A stretch of 40,934 nt of DNA from an uncultured Woeseiaceae bacterium (GTDB lineage: Bacteria > Pseudomonadota > Gammaproteobacteria > Steroidobacterales > Woeseiaceae): contig CAJJBK010000024.1 in NCBI GenBank assembly GCA_905182415.1, forward strand, positions 1 to 40,934. The letters are read 5' to 3'. Below the pieces are notes generated by a model. It saw only the letters and a program-made list of their open reading frames with translations. It had not been told where the DNA came from and searched no databases. Below, piece by piece: positions 1 through 8,109 of this stretch. How positions within the stretch are numbered: position 1 is the first letter of the stretch; the number at the start of each line of letters is the position of its first letter. Both the position numbers and the translations under genes were made by a program.

Positions 1-24
1 TAATCCTTTGGAGTGCTATTTACA

Positions 25-1428
25 ATGATTCTTGGTGAATGGGAATATATTTCTTTGTTGCCACTGGTAATTACATTATTGCTGGCCTTTGTAATGCGGT
101 CTGCACTTATCGCAATGTTGGTAGGGACATTTATAGGCACTTTATTGATCGGATTGACCCCGGGGGTGGGGCTTAACCAAATCTTTCAAGCATCTTTGGG
201 GAATGATGATTTTATATGGATTTGTGAAATTATCATTCTAATAGGAATTTTATTTGAGTTATTCAAAAGTTCTGGAGCACTTAATTTGCTTGCTGAGCGT
301 GTAATGAAACGGCAGAAAAAAAGACGCAATGTCGAATTATCAGCTTGGGCAATGGGTTTTATGATTGTTGATGACTATTTTAGCCCATTATTGACCGGGG
401 CAATTATCAGACCGATTTCTGATCGAGTGTCGATACCAAGAGAAAAATTAGCTTTTATACTCGATGCTACTACCGCTTCAGTATGCATACTTTTCCCTTT
501 TACCGCTTGGGGCGCTTATGTGTCTAGTCTAATAGCAGCTCAGGGTGGGCCGGTAGACTCTGTAGAGCAGGCATTATCAATTTATATTTTAGCTATTCCT
601 TATAATATTTACCCAATATTATTAATTATTTTTACTTTATTTATTTGCGCTGGGCTAATTTCAGATTTTGGCCCTATGAAAACAGCTGAGGAGCGCGTTA
701 AGAATACAGGAGCTTTAATTCGCCCGGGATCTGTACCGATGGTATCTGAGGATGATCATATAGACGTAAATGCAAGAATTGGGAGGCAGCCATCTTTAGT
801 TTTTGAATTATTAATGCCAATTATATTAATTATTGGTGTAGGTGTGATTTCAATAGTGGTTTTAGGAAGTGTCAAAATTGTTGAGGCGTTTTTACTAGCC
901 GTAACTTATTTAATAATCGTTGCTACTTATAAAAAACGATTTAAAAATGCTGTTGAGATCGGAGAGTTGATTGTTTCTGGGATGAAAAGTGTTTCTGGAG
1001 CTCTCTTGATTATCGCTTTAGCTTATTCATTGAATACTGTTACTTCGGAGTTAGGCGCCGCCGATTTAATTATTGATTTATTCGCAGAAGACCTAACTAG
1101 CTCAACTTTATTGATTATGACGTTTCTAGTTACAGCTATTATTTCTTTCTCCACAGGAACTTCCTGGGGTGCTTATGCGATGACTATTCCAGTGGTATTG
1201 CCTTTGGCTTATGAGTTAACCGGTGGTCAAATTACACCGTTGATATATCAGACCGTTGCAGCGATAGCAGGCGGGGGTATTTTCGGTGATAATGCCTCAC
1301 CTGTCTCGGATACAACGGTGCTCTCTTCGGTAGGTGCGGGCAGTGATCATATTGATCACGTAATAACACAACTTCCATATGCTCTGTTAATAGGCGCTAT
1401 TTCAATAGTTTTTTATGCGTTAATTTAG
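25..1428 (+). CDS. NhaC-family Na+/H+ antiporter-like transporter
   Basis: This is a polytopic inner-membrane protein of 467 residues with about a dozen hydrophobic segments. Family features visible are the DDYFSPLLTGAI segment around residue 116, an SFSTGTSWGAY motif in the C-terminal half and the GGGIFGDNASPVSDTT motif at about 416-430. All are typical of the NhaC/IT-superfamily Na+/H+ antiporters, which also include malate-lactate or amino-acid exchangers. I chose ATG at 25 because a GGAG sequence at 10-13 lies about 11 bases upstream; a GTG at 13 is also in frame but overlaps that ribosome site. The gene is followed by 173 bases before the next plus-strand gene, so it may be a separate unit. 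Its substrate could be Na+ or an organic acid released by the downstream sugar-oxidising enzymes; the latter is inference only. Confidence 0.88.
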   Translation: MILGEWEYISLLPLVITLLLAFVMRSALIAMLVGTFIGTLLIGLTPGVGLNQIFQASLGNDDFIWICEIIILIGILFELFKSSGALNLLAERVMKRQKKRRNVELSAWAMGFMIVDDYFSPLLTGAIIRPISDRVSIPREKLAFILDATTASVCILFPFTAWGAYVSSLIAAQGGPVDSVEQALSIYILAIPYNIYPILLIIFTLFICAGLISDFGPMKTAEERVKNTGALIRPGSVPMVSEDDHIDVNARIGRQPSLVFELLMPIILIIGVGVISIVVLGSVKIVEAFLLAVTYLIIVATYKKRFKNAVEIGELIVSGMKSVSGALLIIALAYSLNTVTSELGAADLIIDLFAEDLTSSTLLIMTFLVTAIISFSTGTSWGAYAMTIPVVLPLAYELTGGQITPLIYQTVAAIAGGGIFGDNASPVSDTTVLSSVGAGSDHIDHVITQLPYALLIGAISIVFYALI

Positions 1429-1469
1429 TTTCTTATTTTGCTAGAGATCGACCTCTGTGCTAAAAAATT

Positions 1470-1492
1470 ATCTGATACAAGAGTCATCAGAT
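1470..1492. promoter_or_regulatory. Inverted repeat ATCTGAT-N9-ATCAGAT
   Basis: A perfect 7-base inverted repeat with a 9-base spacer lies 41 bases after the antiporter stop and 110 bases before the next start. It is followed by AT-rich sequence rather than a clean T run. It could be a weak terminator hairpin or an operator for the 1602-5341 gene group. The repeat itself is certain; the function is not. Confidence 0.35.
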
Positions 1493-1601
1493 TATTAATA
1501 TCGTTTTAGGTGGTGTATCTTAATTATTGGCGAACTAAAAAAATATAGTTTATATATCTAGGATCAAAGAAATAACCCTTAAGGGCGATGATGAGGAACA
1601 T

Positions 1602-1991
1602 ATGGAGAGAAAAAATTTATTTTTTATGATTTTAATGGGCGTGCTCTGGTTCCATTCGAGCAAAGCACATCATTCGGTATTTGCTGAATACGATATTAAC
1701 GGATCAATCACGATCGAAGGTGTTGTCACAGAGGTGTGGTTTAAGAATCCGCACGTGAGATTTTTTGTCGAAGTTACAAGCAAAAATGGTCAAAAAGTTA
1801 CGTGGAATACCCATGGCCATAACCCCTCGATGTTAAGAAGGGCGGGCTGGGTAAGAGATACTTTAAAAGTGGGAGAGAAAATAATTATGAGTGGAGATCC
1901 AACTTATGATGGTTCACCAAAAATGTTTATTCGTAAAATAACGCTAAGTGATGGGAGTATCTTGCAAAATAAAGTAGGGGGCGTTAATTGA
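1602..1991 (+). CDS. DUF6152-type exported protein
   Basis: A small exported protein of 129 residues. A signal peptide is visible (Lys/Arg followed by a hydrophobic core, likely cleavage after SSKA at residue 22), giving a mature protein beginning HHSVFAEYD. The HHS-x-FAEYD start, the FKNPHVR segment and the late GDP-x-YDGSPKMF segment are typical of the DUF6152 family, a beta-rich domain of unknown function common in marine and soil proteobacteria. A GAGGA ribosome site at 1593-1597 supports the start. The stop overlaps the start of the next gene (TGATG), and these two families are commonly found together, so the two products probably work as an exported pair. No enzymatic motif is visible. 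Confidence 0.8.
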   Translation: MERKNLFFMILMGVLWFHSSKAHHSVFAEYDINGSITIEGVVTEVWFKNPHVRFFVEVTSKNGQKVTWNTHGHNPSMLRRAGWVRDTLKVGEKIIMSGDPTYDGSPKMFIRKITLSDGSILQNKVGGVN

Positions 1992-3070
1992 TGAACGTAA
2001 TATCACTACTTTTTTATAGGATACTCTTATTGGTAGGGTTAGTTTGTGCTCTTAACCAATCATATGCGGTAAATCAAGATTTTATTGGTGAGTGGAATAT
2101 AGAGATAAATCAAGTCACTGGCGGGAAGCGCATTCAAAACGGGTCGCTCTCGATCGATTATAAAAATAATGAATACATAGCTCATGTTCAGGGTGGACCG
2201 ATCAGGATAATAATCAATGGTCAAGATATTGAAATGGCGATTGATGATTGGACTGGCGCAAGTATGCCATTTGAAAGGTATTACAAAGGAACCTTTAATG
2301 ATGGAATATTAGAAGGTAAGTTTGGTCCTGAAACACCGATAACCAATAAACAAAAGGAATTATGTGAAAAAATCCCTTTGGGATGCCCTCATCCTGAAGG
2401 CACATGGAAAGCTGAGCGTCATAATATCCTGCCATCACATTCTAATACATCTGAGGCAATTGATTTGACGGGACGATGGAGTCTTGCCGGAAGAGGGATG
2501 AGACGCTGGACGATGGACATGACAGAAGTTGCAAAAAAATGGAATGAAGATTTTGATGTCGAGCTCGATTTACCAAGACAACGATGTGTTTCGTCTGGTT
2601 TAGTGAATAATTTTGGTAGTGCACCAGAGATATTTCAAGATGAAAATAAAATTACAATGATATTCAGCTCCGAGGTACGGAGAATTTATCTTGATGATAG
2701 AGTACCGCCGGAATTTTCCGATTGGTATCCGCTGGGATTTTCTTCAGGTCATTGGGAAGACGGTGCTTTAATAGTCGAAACATCTAATTTAATGCCATCT
2801 GTGCGTGGATTTATGGGAAGCCCTGTTTCTGGTGACGCCAGAATTACAGAGCGATATGAGTTAGATGAGAAAGGCATGTTACACGCCCACATGACCCTGC
2901 ATGATCCTCAAAATTATCAAAAACCACCAGTATCTTCGGCCATTTGGAAAAGAGTTAAAGATACTACGGTGGTTTTTCCATTATTATGTGATCCGGATTC
3001 GTTCTATCGTCAATTGCATGACGAAGGTAACTTTGAGAAATATATAGAGCGTGCACATCGCAGATATTGA
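1991..3070 (+). CDS. Exported protein of unknown function, partner of DUF6152
   Basis: An exported protein of 359 residues with a hydrophobic N-terminal signal ending near QSYA. The first half is a beta-rich segment with GEWNIEI and a repeated G-x-W pattern (GTWKAER, later TGRWSLAG). The second half carries RRIYLDDRVPPEF, followed by GHWEDGALIVET and a TERYELDEKG segment. These match a widespread uncharacterised domain that often accompanies DUF6152 in genomes with many dehydrogenases. ATG at 1991 overlaps the previous stop; a TTG one codon earlier is possible. The paired cysteines near 125-132 could form a disulfide in the periplasm. I do not know its function. Its place ahead of two sugar-oxidation genes suggests a periplasmic role in the same pathway. 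Confidence 0.75.
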   Translation: MNVISLLFYRILLLVGLVCALNQSYAVNQDFIGEWNIEINQVTGGKRIQNGSLSIDYKNNEYIAHVQGGPIRIIINGQDIEMAIDDWTGASMPFERYYKGTFNDGILEGKFGPETPITNKQKELCEKIPLGCPHPEGTWKAERHNILPSHSNTSEAIDLTGRWSLAGRGMRRWTMDMTEVAKKWNEDFDVELDLPRQRCVSSGLVNNFGSAPEIFQDENKITMIFSSEVRRIYLDDRVPPEFSDWYPLGFSSGHWEDGALIVETSNLMPSVRGFMGSPVSGDARITERYELDEKGMLHAHMTLHDPQNYQKPPVSSAIWKRVKDTTVVFPLLCDPDSFYRQLHDEGNFEKYIERAHRRY

Positions 3071-3130
3071 TTATATAAATAATATACTCATGATTTATTG
3101 CTTTTTACATTAGAAAAGGACGGTAACAAA

Positions 3131-4177
3131 ATGAAAGGTCCAGCTATATTTTTAGCTCAATTTGCCAGTGATACTGCTCCATTTAATGATATTGAGAGTA
3201 TCGCTAAATGGGCGTCTGAATTAGGTTTTAAAGGCATTCAAATTCCATCCTGGGACGCTAGGTTATTTGATTTGAAACTTGCTTCTGAGAGCAAAATATA
3301 TTGCGATAATTTATTGGGAATGTTATTGAAGTATAATATGCAAATTACTGAATTATCGACACATTTGCAAGGACAGTTAGTAGCAGTTCATCCTGCATAC
3401 GATCTTCTTTTTGATCCTTTTTCTGCCCCAGAGGTGCACAAGAATCCACAAAAAAGACAGAAATGGGCAGTTGACCAATTATTAATGGCTGCCAAGGCTT
3501 CACGTAATCTTGGTTTAACTGATCATGTCACTTTTTCAGGAGCCTTAGCTTGGCCTTATTTTTATCCTTGGCCGCAACGGACTGAGGGTCTTATCGAAAC
3601 CGCTTTTAAGGAATTAGGTAAACGATGGCTACCTATTTTGAATGCTTTTGATGAAGCGGGAGTTAACCTTTGTTATGAAATTCATCCTGGCGAAGATTTG
3701 CATGATGGTATAACTTTTGAAATGTTTTTGGAGCAAGTTAACAACCATCCTCGTTGTCAAATGCTTTATGACCCGAGTCATTATGTCTTGCAGGGACTAA
3801 ATTATCTTGAACACATTGATATATATCATGAGCGAATTAAAATGTTTCATGTTAAAGATGCAGAATTTAACCCAACTGGTAGGCAAGGCGTTTACGGTGG
3901 TTATCAACCATGGATCGACCGTGCTGGAAGATTTAGATCTTTAGGTGATGGTCAGGTCGATTTTAAAAATATATTCTCTAAATTCGCTCAATATGATTTT
4001 AATGGGTGGGCTGTCTTAGAATGGGAATGTTGCCTTAAGCACCCAGAGGATGGTGCAAAAGAAGGGTCAATTTTTATCAATGATCATATAATTCGAGTGA
4101 CCGATCAAGCATTCGATGATTTTGCCGGCAGCAAGGCTGATTTAACTATAAATAGAACGATATTGGGTATCGAGTGA
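3131..4177 (+). CDS. Sugar phosphate isomerase/epimerase-type TIM barrel
   Basis: A cytoplasmic TIM-barrel enzyme of 348 residues from the xylose-isomerase-like (AP endonuclease 2) family. Candidate divalent-metal ligands sit at the ends of successive strands: E183 and H185 (YEIHPGED), D214 and H217 (YDPSHY), H240 (FHVKDAEF) and E297/E299 (VLEWE). There is no signal peptide. ATG at 3131 is preferred over an upstream TTG at 3098 because of an AAGGA site just upstream and the normal family N-terminus. It lies 21 bases before a Gfo/Idh/MocA dehydrogenase. Such pairs act on inositols, hexoses or 3-keto-glycosides; in characterised glycoside-cleaving systems the dehydrogenase makes a 3-keto sugar and the metal-dependent TIM barrel eliminates or isomerises. 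The substrate here is unknown. Confidence 0.85.
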   Translation: MKGPAIFLAQFASDTAPFNDIESIAKWASELGFKGIQIPSWDARLFDLKLASESKIYCDNLLGMLLKYNMQITELSTHLQGQLVAVHPAYDLLFDPFSAPEVHKNPQKRQKWAVDQLLMAAKASRNLGLTDHVTFSGALAWPYFYPWPQRTEGLIETAFKELGKRWLPILNAFDEAGVNLCYEIHPGEDLHDGITFEMFLEQVNNHPRCQMLYDPSHYVLQGLNYLEHIDIYHERIKMFHVKDAEFNPTGRQGVYGGYQPWIDRAGRFRSLGDGQVDFKNIFSKFAQYDFNGWAVLEWECCLKHPEDGAKEGSIFINDHIIRVTDQAFDDFAGSKADLTINRTILGIE

Positions 4178-4198
4178 GTTTTTAAAGGCGATAGTTAT

Positions 4199-5341
4199 AT
4201 GGAACGAATAAGATTAGGCATGGTTGGCGGAGGCGAAGGGGCTTTTATCGGTGAAGTGCATCGAATGGCCTCGCGTCTTGATGATCGCTATACCCTTTGC
4301 GCTGGAGCTCTATGTTCTGATGCAAAAAAAGCAGCGAGTTCGGCCTTAAGTATTGGAATCTCTCAAGAACGCAGCTACTCGACTTACCAAGAAATGGCGT
4401 CAACAGAATCTGATCTTGTTGCTGGGATAGAAGTGGTTGCAATTGTTACACCAAATCACCTTCATTATCCAATCGCTAAAGAATTCCTGCTTGCTGGTAT
4501 TCATGTGATATGTGATAAACCAATGACCATCGATACTCAAGAAGCCCGCGAACTAATTGATTTAGCCAAAACATCTAACTTGATGCTTGCCGTGACCTAT
4601 AATTACAGCGCTTACCCGATGATTCGTCATGCCAGGATGATGATTCAATCAGGTGAATTGGGTGAATTAAGAGTAGTGCATACTAAATACACCCAAGATT
4701 GGCTGACCGAACCACTTGAAAATACAAATCATAAACAAGCTCATTGGCGGGTAGATCCAAAAAAATCAGGTGTTGGAGGTTGTGTGGGTGATATTGGGAC
4801 GCATGCCTATCATTTGTCTTGTTTCGTTACAAAGCTTAAGGCAATTTCTTTATGTGCAGATTTATCTTCTTTCGTCGATGGGCGAAGGTTAGATGATAAT
4901 GCGCACATTATGATTCGTTACGAAGGAAATACCAAAGGGATGATTTGGTCCAGTCAGGTAGCCCCTGGAAATGGGAATAATTTAGAAATTCAAATATACG
5001 GCGATAAAGGAGGGCTGGTATGGCGTCAAGAGCAGCCCAATGAACTGATATTCACACCTATAAATAAACCCGGTCAAACACTACTAAGAGGAAGTGCCGG
5101 TTTAAGCGAAAATGCGAATGCGTTATCAAGAGTTCCTGTCGGTCATCCAGAGGGGTATATTGAAGGTTTCGCTAATCTTTACCGTGAAATTGCGGATGCC
5201 TTAATGATCTATCGTAGCGGTAAAAAGCCAAGTTCTGGGGATATTTTGTTTCCAACAGGCGAAGACGGCTATGATGGCGTCTCCTTTGTTGAGGCTGCTG
5301 TAAAATCAAATAACAAAGGATCGGTTTGGGTAAGCTTGTAG
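4199..5341 (+). CDS. Gfo/Idh/MocA family NAD(P)-dependent oxidoreductase
   Basis: A 380-residue cytoplasmic dehydrogenase. The N-terminal Rossmann fold begins with GMVGGGEGAFIGEVHR (residues 7-22). The catalytic lysine is in CDKPM (K107), and the dimer/active-site helix holds GDIGTHAYH with D198 and H202. The GEGAFIG-x-VHR form marks a well-populated subfamily that oxidises or reduces sugars and cyclitols at a ring carbon. A purine-rich AAAGGCG sits before the ATG. It is the second gene of a probable two-gene unit with the TIM barrel at 3131. The stop abuts directly the stop of the convergent MFS gene. The likely reaction is interconversion of a ring hydroxyl and keto group on the substrate imported by the MFS carrier; that link is inferred from context. 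Confidence 0.9.
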   Translation: MERIRLGMVGGGEGAFIGEVHRMASRLDDRYTLCAGALCSDAKKAASSALSIGISQERSYSTYQEMASTESDLVAGIEVVAIVTPNHLHYPIAKEFLLAGIHVICDKPMTIDTQEARELIDLAKTSNLMLAVTYNYSAYPMIRHARMMIQSGELGELRVVHTKYTQDWLTEPLENTNHKQAHWRVDPKKSGVGGCVGDIGTHAYHLSCFVTKLKAISLCADLSSFVDGRRLDDNAHIMIRYEGNTKGMIWSSQVAPGNGNNLEIQIYGDKGGLVWRQEQPNELIFTPINKPGQTLLRGSAGLSENANALSRVPVGHPEGYIEGFANLYREIADALMIYRSGKKPSSGDILFPTGEDGYDGVSFVEAAVKSNNKGSVWVSL

Positions 5342-6490
5342 CTAGCGTTTCCTTAAATACAGCCCACCATAAAGAAAGATCAAAGCAAAAGGCAGGATAC
5401 TCATTTTTTGAATAACTTCTGCGCCGACCGAGTTATCTAGAAAGCGACCCATAAGTGGCAATACTAGAGACACAGAAAGCATTCCCAATCCACCAATCAA
5501 TGACATACCAAATGCACCACTTTCGGGAATATTTTCAGAGATAAAAGCAAGGGTGGTTGGCCAAAAAAAAGTGACACCAATCGCAAAAAAAGCGGCAGCA
5601 ATAAATACGAATGACCCTGAAGAATTTGCTAATAATTGCAAGCCCGCAAACGCGAATATCGAGGAGAGGAAGAGCATTCCTGTGGTTTTGATTTTAATGA
5701 CAATTGAACCAGCTAAAGCTCGGCCAATGATCATAATGCCATTGATAAAAGCTAAAACTAAAAGTGCATTCACACCTGTCTCTTTGAGCAATGATTCAAT
5801 ACGCTGCATCGTACCAAGTTCGGTAGTGGCCGAAAGAAGCATGCAAAATGCAATAAACAAAAAAAGCGGTCTAGCTAAGCTCTTGTATGTATCAACTTGA
5901 TTGATGCCTAGAGATACCCTCTCTGTTAAAGGGAAGTTCTGGCCTATTAACAGGTAGCCATAAAACACTAGCGGTATAAAAAGACTGCCAACCATCATCT
6001 GCCAACTAAGACCCATGATATCCATTAGCATTAAGCTTGCAATAGAACCAATAACGATTCCTGCGGGCCACCATAAATGAAATCGATTTAACATTTTGGT
6101 TTTATCAAGAGGGTACATACTGGCAACCAATGGGTTGCAAACGGCTTCAACCATTCCGTTGCCTAAACCCATGACAATGGTAGCTATAAAAAGTGAAGAA
6201 AAATCATAAGCGGTTAATGTTAATGTAATACCAATGGCGTGACAGATAAAAGCCAGCCACATCCCTTTTTTCATACCTATATTATCCACCAGTTGACCGC
6301 CTAGAATTATGGCTAGGGTAAAACCCCAAAATGCAGGCATAAAGGCATAGCCAATTTGCTCTAAGGATAAGCCCATTCCATCTGGCCCAAAGACAGTTTC
6401 TAGTCTGACTCTTATCGCGAATGTCATGGCTGTAAGTAATAACGAAATGCAACTAGCTGCAAACAGTCTGGTTTGATTGTATTGATGCAT
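5342..6490 (-). CDS. MFS transporter, sugar-type
   Basis: A major facilitator superfamily carrier of 382 residues with about twelve hydrophobic segments. The conserved loop between TM2 and TM3 is seen in GGQLVDNIGMKKGMW (around residues 65-78), and a second-half counterpart is weaker. The overall look, including ETVFGPDGMGLSLEQIGYAF near the N-terminus, resembles sugar or sugar-acid carriers of the FucP/NarK-like branch. It is transcribed against the preceding dehydrogenase with no intergenic base, so no independent terminator exists between them. It is divergent from the Tat-exported TIM barrel at 6629, with a 138-base shared promoter region. It probably takes up the product of the periplasmic oxidation system. 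The substrate cannot be read from sequence. Confidence 0.85.
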   Translation of the reverse strand: MHQYNQTRLFAASCISLLLTAMTFAIRVRLETVFGPDGMGLSLEQIGYAFMPAFWGFTLAIILGGQLVDNIGMKKGMWLAFICHAIGITLTLTAYDFSSLFIATIVMGLGNGMVEAVCNPLVASMYPLDKTKMLNRFHLWWPAGIVIGSIASLMLMDIMGLSWQMMVGSLFIPLVFYGYLLIGQNFPLTERVSLGINQVDTYKSLARPLFLFIAFCMLLSATTELGTMQRIESLLKETGVNALLVLAFINGIMIIGRALAGSIVIKIKTTGMLFLSSIFAFAGLQLLANSSGSFVFIAAAFFAIGVTFFWPTTLAFISENIPESGAFGMSLIGGLGMLSVSLVLPLMGRFLDNSVGAEVIQKMSILPFALIFLYGGLYLRKR

Positions 6491-6628
6491 AAAATAATCC
6501 GTTTGTATTAAGTTATTTAATTATGTCTGCTGATACTAAAATTAACAAATATTTGCCAGTATGGATTCCATTAGTATAGAGTCATGAGCAAGTATTAAAA
6601 AATAAAAAATAGTTGTTGCCATTATATT

Positions 6629-7495
6629 ATGACGAATAGAAGAGAAATTTTAGGACTGTCCTTAGGCGCCGCCTTGACTATACCTTTTGTTGAGGTCAAT
6701 GCACTTGATCAAAACACAGACAAAATCTTACCAGGCTATTTAGCTTGTAATATGGAGTCTTGGTGGACTGAATTACCATTTTTAGAGCGCTTTAAAAGAG
6801 CTTCTGAAAATGGTTTTCAGGCTATAGAGTTTTGGAGTCATTCAGATCCATCTAGGGATATGGCTGAAGTTTCAGATTTGTGTAAGTCACTCAATCTAAA
6901 TGTAATTCAATTCACAGGGTGGCAGGGACCAAGTTTAGCATTAATTGAAAATCATAAAGAGTTTGTTGAGGCAATAGAAAAGGCCATCGATATTGCTCAT
7001 CAACTCAACGCTCCAATGTTTACAGTTGTTGGCCATCAATCTATTAATGGTATTGATCAGGAAACAAGCCTTAAAAATATGGTTCTAGCTTTAAATAGTG
7101 TTATTCCAATGCTTGAGACCTCGGGGAAAAAAATAATCTTAGAGCCATTCAATCCAGTTGATCACGAAGGTCATTTTTTGAATGGCTCTGCCGACGCATT
7201 AGCAATTTGTAGATCTATTGCGTCACCTAATATCAAGATTAACTGGGACCTTTATCATATGCAGTTAAGTGAAGGTAATTTAATTGAAAACCTTGAATTA
7301 GGAATGGATCAAGTAGGTTATATTCAGGTTGCTGATGTGCCTGGGCGAAATCAACCTGGAACCGGTGAGATTAATTATAAATTTGTGTTTGATGAGCTAA
7401 AAAGAATGCAGTACAAGGGTTACATTGGGCTAGAGTGTTGGCCAAAAAATAAAGAAAATATCAAAGCTGTTAACGATCTTTTGAAGGTGATTTGA
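6629..7495 (+). CDS. Tat-exported hydroxypyruvate isomerase-like TIM barrel
   Basis: A 288-residue TIM-barrel protein. The N-terminus has a twin-arginine signal (NRREILGLSLGAALTIP) with likely cleavage near VNA at 25, so the folded enzyme should be exported to the periplasm. Hydroxypyruvate-isomerase-like signatures are clear: E172 in ILEPFNP, D207 and H210 in WDLYHMQ, the ADVPGR-N-PGTGEI segment at 235-248, and E269 in GLECWP. Cytoplasmic Hyi enzymes act in glyoxylate metabolism; a Tat-exported copy beside a dehydrogenase pair is more likely an isomerase or eliminating enzyme acting on an oxidised sugar. The 138-base divergent region upstream contains the promoter. The gene heads a plus-strand run that continues through 12229 with small gaps or overlaps. 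Confidence 0.85.
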   Translation: MTNRREILGLSLGAALTIPFVEVNALDQNTDKILPGYLACNMESWWTELPFLERFKRASENGFQAIEFWSHSDPSRDMAEVSDLCKSLNLNVIQFTGWQGPSLALIENHKEFVEAIEKAIDIAHQLNAPMFTVVGHQSINGIDQETSLKNMVLALNSVIPMLETSGKKIILEPFNPVDHEGHFLNGSADALAICRSIASPNIKINWDLYHMQLSEGNLIENLELGMDQVGYIQVADVPGRNQPGTGEINYKFVFDELKRMQYKGYIGLECWPKNKENIKAVNDLLKVI

Positions 7496-7508
7496 GTGGG
7501 GGTGCTTA

Positions 7509-8087
7509 ATTAAAACAGATCAAAAATTTTCTAGAAGAGAAGCGATTAAGTCTGCAGGACTTTTGTTGGGCGTTAGTATTCCTCTCTCACAATTGGATAT
7601 TTTAGCCAGTTCTTTTGCTGCTAGTAAGGACGATTTTGATCCTCAGTTTTTAGGTAGTAAAAATTTCATTCTATTGCAGCAAATCTCAGATTTAGTGATC
7701 CCAAGAACAGATACGCCGGGTGCAATTGATGCTGGAGTCCATATTTTTATTGATCTGATGCTCAATGAATGGGCATCAGAGGAAACGAAAGTAAAGTATC
7801 TTGCTGGATTTAAGGGTATCAATAATATGGCAATAATATCTTTTGATACCAGTTTTGTCGATTGCACAACAACCCAAAAGATTAGCTTGATTGAAAGCTT
7901 GGATGTGGCAAATGCTAAACTTGATAACGACTCACAGATTTTTTTTAGAGACTTAAAATGGTTTATTATCTCAGGTTATTACTCATCAGAAGAGGGTGCA
8001 TCAGTCGAATTAAATTACGATCGGATGCCGGGCAAATATCAAGGATGCTTACCATTTTCTGAGCAAGATAAGGCATGGTCTTCTTGA
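7509..8087 (+). CDS. Gluconate 2-dehydrogenase subunit 3-type small subunit, Tat signal
   Basis: The small subunit of a periplasmic membrane-linked dehydrogenase. This family (also called the gamma or hitchhiker subunit) pairs with a GMC flavoprotein and carries it through the Tat system; the GMC gene follows here. The body shows LLQQISDLVIPRTDTPGAIDAGV, typical of the family. A clear Tat signal, FSRREAIKSAGLLLGV, is encoded upstream of the first in-frame conventional start (TTG at 7563). The frame is open back to 7491 and contains no ATG, GTG or TTG before the twin arginines. The only plausible start is ATT at 7509, about 7-8 bases after a G-rich stretch at 7498-7502. With that start the protein is 192 residues. 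A rare AUU start or a sequence error are the two readings. Confidence 0.72.
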   Translation: MKTDQKFSRREAIKSAGLLLGVSIPLSQLDILASSFAASKDDFDPQFLGSKNFILLQQISDLVIPRTDTPGAIDAGVHIFIDLMLNEWASEETKVKYLAGFKGINNMAIISFDTSFVDCTTTQKISLIESLDVANAKLDNDSQIFFRDLKWFIISGYYSSEEGASVELNYDRMPGKYQGCLPFSEQDKAWSS

Positions 8088-8109
8088 TGCAAATAAATTG
8101 GGTAATATA

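Noticed and set aside
5553-5900. 115-codon plus-strand ORF
   Set aside because: It is fully antisense to the MFS transporter and has a low-complexity, non-family product; a shadow frame.
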